Shown here one piece after another: positions 19,341-29,510 of a stretch of DNA of 64,000 nucleotides. How positions within the stretch are numbered: the stretch's first letter is position 1; each line of letters begins with the position of its first letter. A program made the position numbers and the translations under genes. The DNA is from Hyaloraphidium curvatum (Eukaryota; Monoblepharomycota; Hyaloraphidiomycetes; Hyaloraphidiales; Hyaloraphidiaceae): assembly GCA_025558095.1 (NCBI GenBank), contig JAIVFI010000047.1:1-64000 (forward strand), given 5' to 3'. A model generated the notes under the pieces. The model was given only the letters and a program-made list of their open reading frames with translations, was not told the DNA's origin and ran no database searches.

Positions 19341-22011
19341 TCAGCGATACACTCGCAGGAGCCCATCCGTCCCTGCAGCTACGAGGATCCTCTCCTTGGG
19401 GTTGCTCCTGCTGCCGATCCACGCCGCAGAAGCAACCTCGCCGGCCTCAGCGCCCAGATCGACCTCCACCTCGGTCGCCGATTCCGCCTTCCAGAAGTGG
19501 AGGCCCGCCTTGGTCGAGGGACCGTCGTCCGCTCCCCGTGGTCCAACCTCGGTGGCGTACACGTACTTTGCGCACGGGGAAAAGCTCCCAACGATATTCG
19601 ATCTGGGATCGACATGGCGGCTGTTGAAGTTCAGCACGATCCCGCCGCTCCAGCATTCCACCAATAACACTGAGCAGCCGGCCGATACGAGAACGTGGGT
19701 TCTGGGGCCTGATGGATGGCAGGCAATGGCGCTGATGTGCGTTTTGCTGGGAGTGAAATCAGTTATTGGGGATCTCTAACAGCCTGGTGGGATACCCACC
19801 TTTCCTTCAACGACGGTAGGCGGACGCTCTTCAGCAGATTCAGCTCAAGGGCATCGTAGATCTTCAGTGCATAGCTCAGTCCGGCGATCAGCAGGGCCTT
19901 GCCGTGTCCCCTCGCGACTTCTGCCGCATTGTCCTCCGCCGGCGCAAAGTCGAACCCCCCGAAAGGCTCGTTGGCATGGACCCTTTTCGCGTCGTCAGTG
20001 TCCTCCAGACCGCTGTCGAGCGCAGTTTCGTCGTCATCCCTGCGAGCCTTGTCCTCCATGACCGCCCTCCAGACTTTCAAGCTGTGATCGGTCGAACAGG
20101 ACACGGCATAGTCCGCCATGTCGCCAAGTCCCTGAAGGACGGGAAAGAAGCTGCACTTGCTGATTGGCCGCGAATGCCACTTTCTCCAGCGCCGAAGCAT
20201 CTTGCCGGTCGTCAGGTCCCAGAGTTTGCAATCCATGGCCGCATCGCACGTCATGGCCAGAGGCGAGCTCGAATGCAGGGCAACGTGGGAGATGGCTTTA
20301 GTAGTCGAAAGCTCGAGGAAAGGCTCGCCTCCCGAGCTTTCTTCAGAAAGGTCGAAGAAAGCAGCGCCTTTGCCGCACTGGGCCGCGACCACACCAAAGC
20401 TGGCGGATGATTGGTTGACGAACAGGAAAACCACTCGGATGAAGGTTCTCACCTGGAGTTGACGACGATGTCCAAGCTGCGGACAGCTTGGAGAGGTCCC
20501 AGCACACCATCCAAGTCAAAGTTCACGGTCTCGCCAGCTTGAAGAGGAGCGGGCACAGACTGTCTGTGCCTTGACGGCTCAATCTCTTGAAAGCTCCTGG
20601 TGTCAATTTTTGCAGGCTTCTTGCCGTCATCCGCCGAGCTTGACGGCGGCGGAGTACCAAGACGTCCTGGCATCGTTCCCGTCTTTGATGCCTCCTTAGC
20701 ACGGCGAAGGAGATGCTCCGCTCTTGCTATGGCATTGGAGCGGCGCTTTTCCGTGACTGGCGTCTGATCAGCGTCCGCCTCATCGTCTGCAGTTTGCGTT
20801 TGGCCCCCCAGACACGCCGACACCATGAAGCGCGAAACCATCCAATACTCAAATAAGGCTCCCAGCTCGAGCGGTGGGGCCAGCTCGGCGCTGCTATCCA
20901 CCGTAGCTAGCTCGGATCTGAGGGATTCGGCTGCAGCAGGGAATCGATCCGAGAGCCACCGAAGAACTGCAAGGTCAATCCAAGTGGCAACCTGTTCATT
21001 CGGTTCCCCCTTTCCACGTTCGCTATCCAAAAGAACATCCCCAATGTCCGCCACGCAGCCCAAGCACGAATGAAGTCGGTTGAGGTCCGTTTCGCATTGC
21101 AGAACCCGAGAGACGAGGAGATCAAGAGTTGGTACGAGATCTTTGGAAACGAAGACCTCAGAAGTTTCCGTCCAACTGCCTTGTCCAACGGGGCTAGAGT
21201 GCTGGTCGAAAGTGTCCAAATCCAGAGCAGGCAGGCCATGCAGAGTCGCAGTCGAAGACTGAACTTGTGCCTCCAAGGAAACTCGAGCGGAAGAAGGTCT
21301 GGAAAACTGTCCCTCTCCTCGACGCAGGCGCTGCCCTCTAGAAGCCGATCCGTTTGCATTGTCAGCAGCGCCATCGCCGCGTGGAGTGCCAAGCGCGTTG
21401 AACCCAGCCGTAGCCGGTGCCCGGTCGGCCCCTTTCGCGTCGAGGCCTGATGGGTCTTGGAGCAAATCGCGCAGGGCACTCGAATCGTTGCCTCTTCGCG
21501 TCCGCGGTCCTACGCGCGACCTCGGATCGGCAGTCGCAGAAGCCGACGCTCCGCGAAGCCCTTCCGTAGTCCGTCCTCCGCTCGACGTCACAGCGCTCGG
21601 CCCGTCATCTTCGAGCCTTGGATCTTCTCCGCTCTGCCCAGGCTCGGCAGTTGCCGCCGGAAATGGATCTCTTGCTGCCGGAGAGAACGCAGCGTGTCCA
21701 CCGCGTGACTCGCCACGGCCTACGCGAGGGGCAATGCCCTGGTTGTCCAACCCGGGCGAATCTCCCGGCGGCACAGGGATCCCGTAGTACGGAACGTGCC
21801 CCATCGGCCAGTAGTACGGAAGCGGAGGATGGCCGGCGCTCGGAGGAAAGGGTGTCGGAAATGGTTGCGAGACCAGGGTCGCTCTTTCGGCCGGCAACCG
21901 TCCGGTGCCGTCCAAAAAAGGAGCAACTGCTGGTGCCCATGGAGAGCATTGAGGAAGGTGTTCGGAATCGGGGACAGGTCGCTCCCACGGGGGAGATTCG
22001 GCGGGGGGCAT
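19341..22011 (-). CDS. WD40-repeat protein with long disordered N-terminus
   Basis: Exons 20453-22011, 19800-20399 and 19341-19731 (introns 53 and 68 nt) give 849 residues. The first ~270 are Pro/Ser/Gly-rich and disordered. Residues ~270-510 are helical (LVPTLDLLVSRVLQCETDLN, WLSDRFPAAAESLRSELA). The C-terminal ~330 form WD-like blades: ISHVALHSSSPLAMTCDAAM then CKLWDLTTGKMLRRW, VSCSTDHSLKVWRAVMED, THVLVSAGCSVLLVECW and ILVAAGTDGLLRVYR at the very end. Blade count looks like five or more, possibly diverged. I cannot assign an ortholog. A scaffold role is usual for such proteins. Its last ~60 codons are duplicated at 17949-18132. Confidence 0.82.
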
Positions 22012-22176
22012 TGGTGGGTCGTCGCAGACTGTTTACGCATCGCCAGTCATCCCCCGTGTCCGTGTCCGCGAGGGCCACAAGATCCGATCATCTAGTCCTT
22101 TCTCTCCGACACGTTTCCACGTTCTCGTCAACCTTGCCTGAGCAACGAAGGCCCCAAACCTTCCTTCTAGGGCGAT

Positions 22177-24129
22177 CTACAACCGCATCCACACCTTCCC
22201 ACCCGCCAAATCGAACCTGAGCAAGCAGGTGATCACCGCCCCGAGCAGCAGCGTGAATCCGCCGTACATCTGCACGGGGATCCAATTGATCGACACCGTG
22301 CCGTCCGGCAAGGTGGTTGTCTGCGAATCGATGATGGCACCCCCGATAACGGGCCCTACGAGTCCGCCCGGCACGAACGCAACGTAAACCATGCCCAGAG
22401 TGGTCCCGATCTGGGCTGTCCCGAACGCCTTGACGAGCGTGAGCGGCAGCGTGCTTGCGTATCCGCCGGCCACGAAGCCGTACAAGAACATCAAACCCAT
22501 TTGGCTCGCAAACGTGAACGAGAAGGGCCAGAAAACCAAATCGCAGAGGGCGCCAACGAACACGCAGATGACGAACGTGTTTGCCGCACCCATTAGGTCC
22601 GAAGTGAAGCCCTGGAAGATCCGACCGAAGAAGGAGAAGAGGTTCAGGAAACCAACAAGATTGGCTCCCTGGTTCGCCGTCAGCCCGATGTAAACCGAAT
22701 AAAGTGGAGTGTAGATGGTGATTGTGAAGAACCCAAACTGTATGGCGAGCAGAGCACCGAAAGCAAGCCAGAATCGGCGTTGCCGGAGCTTGGAAAAGTC
22801 CAAAAGTGGTGCGCCGCGCAGCCGTGGAAACCGAGGGCGCATGGCGATCGCAACGAAGACATACACAATGGCCGCAACAAGCGCGGTGATGCGGAGCGCC
22901 CAACGGAACCCGAATCGGTCCAGCATCGCTTGCGTCCCCGGTCCTAATGCGAAACCTCCCATACCCACGCCTGTCCGGGACGGCCAGGTGAGCGTCGCGT
23001 TTGCCGCGCGTCTGCTCCATCACCTACCACTAACCGCGATGCCCATTGCCAAGCCCCGGCGCTTGTCAAAGTACTGCGGGATTATGCTAAGCGGGGGATA
23101 GTAGGTGAAGCTGGCACCGATGCCCTTGATCAGTCCTTGCGTGAGGAAAAGCTGCCAGAGTTCAACGGAGAAACTGGCCAGCACGAGCCCGACCACGTAA
23201 ATGCACGCCCCGGTAACCACGACATTGCGAGGACCCCAAGTGTCTGTTAGGCGGCCCGCGACTATCCCAAAAATTCCGAAGCAACCCGCACTGACGCTGC
23301 CGACAAGGGCAACGGCCCGGTTCGTGCTTCCGGGAAAGATTTGGTTCGAGTAGAAGTAAGATTGATAGACACCAAATGCCCCTGAAAGTGAGAGACGTGG
23401 AGGATCAGGACGTACTCTTATTGATGTCTCCGCTAAGCACTCACAGTCGCTTCCTCCAGCAAGAGCGCAGGTGAAGAAAGCGGCCACCATGACGAGCCAG
23501 CCCCAACCGCCTTCGGGAGGCGGGCCCAGGCGGGAGATCGTCTGGTTGAAGGACTCCGTTGCGGATAGTACTTTTTGCGGTCCGTCGCCGGGATCGCGAT
23601 GCAGTTCGTCACTGGGATCGTGATGCAGCTCCTCCATTTGCATGGTAAACTCGTCGCTATCCTCTTCAGCTCCTGCGTCCTTAGAAGTGGTCGCCGGTTC
23701 GTGCAGCACCGGCCGGTCCGTCACTTCCAAAGGCGGCGAGCCTTCCTTGGGCTCGAGGGAAGCCGGCAAGTGCGGTGAGCCCGAGTCCGACGCTTCGGTG
23801 GGGGCCACCGGCCCGTTTGGAACATCGCTTTCCGAGTCCTTCAACGTCCGCGAAACTGCCAACGGATCACTGTCCTGTTCCTCCGGCCGGCCAGGAGCCT
23901 CCACCGGCTGTTTCACTGCCGAGGAGTGCGACAAAGCCTGGGCCTTCCTGTCCGACCAATCGCCGTTCTCGGCCCGGACGCCAACGTCTATCGACGATCC
24001 AGTGTCCATCTCTAGCCGCTGGCAGCGCTCAGCGCCAGCTGCTCCACTGGTGGTGGAGAGAAGTGGAGTGGGTGGCAAATGCCGCGCCGCGGCCCCGCCA
24101 CTACTGCCTCGTTGACGCCGCTCGCTCAT
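22177..24129 (-). CDS. Monocarboxylate-transporter-like MFS permease
   Basis: Exons 23445-24129, 23028-23381 and 22177-22970 (introns 63 and 57 nt) give 610 residues. About 210 acidic, Ser/Pro-rich cytosolic residues precede the first helix. Landmarks of the MCT family are present: PPEGGWGWLVMVAAFFTC at helix 1, FGVYQSYF after the first intron, GRLTDTWGPRNVVVTGACIY (MFS loop 2-3 motif), QYFDKRRGLAMGIAVSG rejoined to GMGGFALGP across the second intron. The C-terminal half has six more helices. Fungal members of this group move mono- or dicarboxylates, riboflavin or similar; the substrate is unknown. I start at 24129 rather than 24198 because a plus-strand gene starts at 24136. Confidence 0.9.
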
Positions 24130-24135
24130 CAGCCG

Positions 24136-24924
24136 ATGAGCGGCGAGCAAGACCGTAACGCTGCAGAAAATTACCGAGAGACGTTGCCCACGGACCATGA
24201 AACCGCGATTGGCCCCGGAGCCTCGCCGGACGCGTCCCGCTCCAGGGATTCGGACACTCTTCGCATCCCGCCCCAGATACCGCGCCAGACACGTTCCATG
24301 CTGACGGACATCCTTGCTGCGCGTCGGCGATACCTTGAAATATGTGCCGATACCCTGGACACGGCCACTGCGGTGGCAAACCTAGCTCTGAAGAGGAACA
24401 ACGCCCGCGCAAAGGCGGGCAAGTGGGCCCCTGGCGAAACCGAGGACGAGATCGGGTGGGAAGCCACCGCGGAAGAGCTCGACGCTGAGTGCAGGGATAC
24501 CGTGGATTACCTCCGGGATACCGCGATCGCGAAGCTCGAAAGCTTGGTCGCGAGGTTGGAGCTCGCGCTGAAGCGCATTCTTCACCTCTCGACCGAGACA
24601 TCCCGAAACCACGGTTCGATCATGGTAGCTGAGCGGCCGGTGCTCGGACTGTTCACCTTGGACGCGCTAGGTAGGTCTGAGCGGGACATGGTAAGAACGA
24701 TCCTGACGACGCCGTGATCTCCAGTTGGGTGGGCGCAATCGGTCACAGATTCCTGTAGCAAGGACTTGCGTCTGCGGCGCTCTCTTGCGAACATTCATTT
24801 GGCGGCCGTGAAGACCAGGCAGGAAGCGATCCTCTATCTGGCGGCGTGGCGGCACGGGCCGTACCTGGACGACGCGGACGACGACCTAGGTGGCATGGCA
24901 GACTTGATCGAATGCGCCATGTAG
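24136..24924 (+). CDS. Unrecognised 244-residue helical protein
   Basis: Exons 24136-24670 and 24725-24924 (intron 54 nt) give whole codons. Splicing is supported because it removes a stop and joins LGLFTLDAL to a long open helical tail (SLANIHLAAVKTRQEAILYL, then YLDDADDDLGGMADLIECAM). Most of residues 55-200 is predicted helix with Ala/Leu/Glu-rich heptads (AVANLALKRNNARAKAGKW, LRDTAIAKLESLVARLELAL). No known domain, signal or membrane segment. Its ATG is only seven bases from the oppositely oriented transporter start, so the two share a very small promoter or their transcripts overlap. It could be a small complex subunit; this is a guess. Confidence 0.68.
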
Positions 24925-24941
24925 ATCATCTGCAGTACCGG

Positions 24942-25375
24942 CTACAGAGCTGACCTCTTGCTCTCGGTTTTCGCGAGGAACCTGGTGCCATCAACAATCA
25001 CTCGGGTGTGCGTGCCCCGGCCGACCAGTTCCTTCTCGTCCTTCACGGAAATATCAAACTCCATCTGCCGCTTTTCGAACTTCACCAGCCTCGCTTCCGC
25101 TGTGACCTTCATTCCCCGGGGAGTCGCGGCGAGGTGTTCCACCGTGATCAGTGTCCCAACCGTGGTCCACGGATCCGCCAGATGGCGCTGTGCAGCCTCA
25201 AAGGCAGCGCGTTCCGACAGCGCGACGAGCATGGGAGTCGCCTTTGGAGCGTCAGAAGCTCGTCTGGCGCGATCCGTACCTCGAAACCCACGAAGACAGG
25301 CAACCCTCCGCTTCCCACTGTCGCGGCGGTATTCGTGTCATCAACTGTCAGACTGGTCCCAGGAATCAGCTTCAT
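24942..25375 (-). CDS. Hotdog-fold acyl-CoA thioesterase, fluoroacetyl-CoA-thioesterase-like
   Basis: Exons 25292-25375 and 24942-25241 (intron 50 nt, TTCTGAC branch site) give 127 residues. Splicing rebuilds the family motif PVFATPMLVALSERAAFEAA, with TVGTLITVEHLAATPRGMKV and GRGTHTRVIVDGTRF following, the usual hotdog thioesterase landmarks. Start at 25375 gives MKLIPGTSLTVDDTNTAATV; the family's Thr near the start and Glu in the ALSE segment line up with catalytic positions. Proteins of this type clear toxic or stalled short acyl-CoAs in the cytosol or mitochondria. The next gene on the same strand is a dienelactone hydrolase, but 318 bp separate them and no operon is implied. Confidence 0.88.
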
Positions 25376-25693
25376 TTCGAGCAGTTGTAGCCCTGATCCA
25401 CCTCGCTGTGCCAACGAGGTCCGCAGGGAACGTGAACGCCGACATCTTTGTTTGGGTGACAGCGGCAGCGCGCGCCCGCGCACGCCGATCCTCTCATGCG
25501 CGCATTTTCGAAAATGGTAGAAGCCTACGATTGAATTGTTAGCTCCAGCTACTACACAAGCGAAGATTCTTGGGCATGTATAGGCGACGGAAGCTTCAAT
25601 CCACCGGCAACCATTACAATGGGGAGGGGGTTCGGGGACGAATGGACGTGCGGGATGGCCTCCAAAAGAAGATTCTTGAACAAGCATAGTCGG
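25376..25693. other. Intergenic region between thioesterase and dienelactone hydrolase genes
   Basis: 318 bp with lower GC. It should contain the thioesterase promoter and the hydrolase 3' end. I see no coding or structured element. Confidence 0.4.
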
Positions 25694-26598
25694 CTAGAGC
25701 TTCGACCCGCCGGTAACCTGCCCCTCAACCCAGAGCTTGCGGTGGAACATGTCGAAGATCAGTTCAAAACTGACGCGCGCCGCGGCGGGATCGTAGCGGC
25801 CCTTGGAGAGCTCGTCGCGGATGTAGGCGTGCTGCACATGAGCCAGTTCCAGAAAGGTGTGCGTGATGCCGTACTCGTTGAGCTTCTCGCGGATCAGGGT
25901 CCTTCCGGCAAGGGGGATGTGTGTATCCAAGTGCCCAAAGATCACCATAAGCTCGCCCCGCACGTCCTTGATCCTCTGCAACGTGTCTGCATTCTTTCCC
26001 TTGGCTAGCGATCCGGCATGGACCTGGAAAAGTGGTGTCAATGGATGCAAATGAGTGCGGGCCGAGGCAACCCACGTCCGTGGGCTCGATCAAAGCAGCG
26101 CAGCGAACCCTCGGGTCGAACGCGGCCCGCAGGGCAAGGTGGCCTCCGATGCAGATCCCGGCGGTGCCGACAGCACCCGTGCATTGAGGGTGCTTCAGGA
26201 TGTAATCCAAAACTGCCTTCGAGTCTTCGTCGTACGATTTGAGCTCCTTTTCCACCTTGAGCGCGTTCCCACGGTCGGTGCCTTGGTCGTCGTACGGAAA
26301 CTGGGCACCCGGTTCCTCGAATTCGTGGTAGATCTCCGGGGCGGCAACGATGTACCCTCTGCGGGAACGCGTCAGAATGCCCGGCGGCGAGGTCGACTCG
26401 GGAAGGAGCGACGCACCTCCCACTCGCCATGCGGCAGAAGCGCTTGATGGGCTCAGTGACCTGGTAAATTTCGCTGAACACGACGATTCCGGGAAAGCGG
26501 AGCTTCTGCTGCTCGCCGGGCATTGTCGGGGTGAAAACGTGCGTCCTCAGAATGCCGTAGGACGTTCGCAGGTCCTCGAAGGACTCTAACACGAGCAT
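25694..26598 (-). CDS. Dienelactone hydrolase family protein
   Basis: Exons 26417-26598, 26076-26358 and 25694-26023 (introns 58 and 52 nt) give 264 residues. The nucleophile elbow is GICIGGHLALRAA, with Cys in place of Ser as usual for this family. The acid is the Asp in IFGHLDTHIP and the base is the His in HVQHAYIRDE. RGYIVAAPEIYHEF and PTDVHAGSLAKGK are further family blocks, both restored by splicing. The enzyme is expected to hydrolyse dienelactone or related cyclic esters in aromatic degradation, but many fungal members have unknown substrates. It is divergent from LEU2 with 216 bp between the starts. Confidence 0.92.
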
Positions 26599-26814
26599 CG
26601 TGACGCGTTGACTAGCAACCGATGAAGGCTGGTTTCAAAGGGCTGAGACGCGTGACGCAGGAGTGCCGGTAAACAACGGAGGCTGTTTCTATAGCTCGCG
26701 GCCAGCTGAAGCTGTGGCGGGGAGTGCGGCGGCGCCGCGGGGGACAGAGTGATCGGTCCGTGCGGTCGTCGTCATCAACCAAACAACTCGACCCGCCCGC
26801 GCCGCTTTCGTGAG

Positions 26815-28144
26815 ATGTCGAAGCCAAAGCACCTCATCGTCCTCCTTCCTGGCGATGGTATTGGCCCGGAGGTTGTTGGGCAGGCGAAGCGGGTGCTGGA
26901 CCTGATCGCTGAGAAGCGGAAGGCCGTCGTGGATTTCGAGTTTCGGGAGGAGCTCATCGGCGGGGCTGCCATCGACGCCACTGGTGATTCGGCCTCTTTT
27001 CCCAGACGAGAACTGTCTTTGACCATTTTTCTTTGTCGCCGAATCGCGATGGCCCGTGGAACCTCCTGCAATCTAGGCAAGCCGCTTCCGGAAAAGACCC
27101 TCGCGTCCTGCAAACAGGCCTCCGCCGTCGTGCTCGGTGCCGTCGGCGGGCCGAAATGGGGCACCGCGGCGATCAGGCCGGAGCAGGGTCTGCTGGAGAT
27201 TAGGAAGGCGCTGGACCTGTACGCCAACATCCGGCCGTGCTACTTCCCGAGCGAATCGCTGGTCAAGCACAGCCCGCTGAAGGAGGAATACGCCCGCGGG
27301 ACGGAGTTTGTCGTCATGCGGGAGCTGACGGGCGGCATCTACTACGGGAACAGGCAGGAGGAGACGAACGGCGTCGGTGGGTATTCTCAAACTGGAGATG
27401 GGGCCGTCGACCGACATTCTTGCCAACGCAGCGTACGACACCATGATCTACAACGTCGGCGAGATCGAGCGCATCACGCGGATAGCCGCGTCCATCTCGC
27501 TCCTGTACAACCCGCCGTGGCCCATCATCTCCGTGGACAAGGCCAACGTGCTGGCCACCTCGCGCCTGTGGCGCAAAACCGTCACTCGCGTGCTCGAGAC
27601 CGAGTACCCGCAGATCAAATTCTCGCACCAGCTCGTGGACTCGTGCTCCATGATCATGGTCAAGTCGCCCAAGGCGCTCAACGGCGTGCTCCTGATGGAG
27701 AACATGTTCGGCGACATCCTCAGTGACGAATCCAGCATCATCCCCGGCAGCCTGGGGCTCCTGCCCAGCGCCAGCTTGAACGGCTGGGGCAGGCAGAGCA
27801 TCGGTCTCTACGAGCCGATCCACGGCAGCGCGCCCGACATTGCCGGGCAGGGTAAGTCCGTCCGTGAACTGTCCTCAATCTCAACTCATCCAACTTTTCA
27901 AGGCATCGCAAACCCCATCGGTACCATCCTCTCGCTGGCCATGATGTTCCGGTACTCCCTCGGGATGGACGCCGAGGCCCAGGCGGTGGAGAACGCGGTC
28001 CGCAAGGTGCTGGACGACAAGTCCGCCGGGGGCTACGGCATGCTGACCAAGGACCTGGGCGGCGATTCGTCCACGACCGAGATCGGAGATGCCGTGCTCA
28101 AGGCCCTTGGACCGGAGCTCGAGAAGCTGGCCGGCAAACTGTAG
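26815..28144 (+). CDS. LEU2: 3-isopropylmalate dehydrogenase
   Basis: Exons 26815-26983, 27077-27376, 27432-27851 and 27903-28144 (introns 93, 55 and 51 nt) give 376 residues, the usual length. Visible landmarks: [20 protein letters not shown] at the start, [43 protein letters not shown], and the metal/NAD region [19 protein letters not shown] with [13 protein letters not shown]. The enzyme oxidises and decarboxylates 3-isopropylmalate in leucine synthesis, in cytosol or mitochondria. No mitochondrial leader is seen. The next-but-one gene is the preceding enzyme of the same pathway, LEU1, in the same orientation. Confidence 0.97.
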
Positions 28145-28228
28145 ACGCGGTGGTTCTAAAACTAGAAAGTAGAGCGTATTGAGCCTCCATCAACGAGTCC
28201 ATTTTCGTCATTTTCGTCCATGAACAGG

Positions 28229-29271
28229 TCACCGCGGCCGAGGCTGCGGGGCCCTGGTCTGATTCAGGAAGCCCGCGGTCCCTCCAGACGGCACCATCAA
28301 GTCCTCGACGTTCTCAAAAGTCCGGCCCGGTCTCCCCTGCGTCGGAGTTGCTCCCGTCGGAGTCTGCGGGCCGCCGCCGGCAGCGCTCGCCGCACCCAGC
28401 GCCGCGGTCTGCACCGAGATGTTGGCCGCCGCGCCGCGAAGTCGGGGATCGTTCGGGTTCATTTGCGTCGTGGGGGGCGCAGGTGCAGGCTGAGGTGCGG
28501 CAGGCCGCGTGAGGAGCGAGGAAGCACTCTTGCGTTCCGCCGGCGCCCCCGAGCGGTCTCCGAGCACCGAACCCGAAGAGCCCGTCCGTTGGATGCGCGG
28601 TCCGGCGGCGGAACTGGCCGCCGGAGTCCCGTCCATCTCCGGTGTCTGCGGCCGCGCAATTGAGGCGATCTGGGCCAACTGCGATGCGAATTCAGCCCGC
28701 GCAGGAAAGCTCCGCGGAGATTTCTCACCTCCTGGTTCATCGGCCTGGCCATGAGCTGGGTCTGCACCGTGTCCCGATACTGCGCATCTATCGTCTGCCG
28801 CTCTGGCGCGTTCTTGCCGAACCGAGCGTCGTACGCGTTCGCCAGCTCAATGAACCGGTCGCGAATCTGCTTGTCCCAGATCAAGCTGACCTGCGCGAGG
28901 AAGAGACCCCTGACGTTTTCCCCGTACGTCCCGGCCGCGGAGCGGTCCTCGATCATCGCGTCCGGGACGTGCACCGGCCCCAGCTCCGCCATCGAAGCCG
29001 CGCTCTCCATGAGCGAACGCAGGTCCGCGGGCGAAGCGAACGCATTGTCCATGTCCCATTCGCCGAAACACGCGCTCATGGCGTCGACCAGGGCCTCGGA
29101 CGAGAGCACGTCGATCTCCGCCCGGATGGCCGCGGCGAAGCGGTTGCAGAGCCGGTCCAGCTGGTGCAACAGCTCGCGCCGCGCGCCCTCCCGATCCCAC
29201 GCCGCCGCCTCCGGGTAGTACGACTCCATTTCCTGGGCCAAATCCCACGTCCGCTTCCTCGAACCGGCCAT
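28229..29271 (-). CDS. Unrecognised 330-residue protein between LEU2 and LEU1
   Basis: Exons 28729-29271 and 28229-28678 (intron 50 nt with CTGAAT branch) give whole codons. The first ~190 residues are helical and acidic ([60 protein letters not shown]). The rest is disordered, rich in Pro, Ala, Gly and Ser, with scattered Arg. It converges on LEU2 (84 bp between stops) and is divergent from LEU1 (239 bp between starts). I recognise no domain. A regulatory link to leucine synthesis is possible only from position and is not shown by the sequence. Confidence 0.7.
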
Positions 29272-29510
29272 CGTTGCTGGGCCTCCCAGACTGCTCCCAG
29301 AAGCGGAATGATCACGGCCGTGCCGCCGCCGCGAAGACAAACAAAAGAGTCTCCCCTCCTCCATCGTCCTCGTGGGCTCTTGCGCTTCTGCTGCGCACGT
29401 TTCGTTGTGCTTATTGTCATCTGCTGCCCGGCATCGGCCCCGTCCCGCCGACCCTGGCACCCCACCGTCTCCCGCACGCAGCCCGCGCCACCGCGGCCTC
29501 CTCCGCAGCC

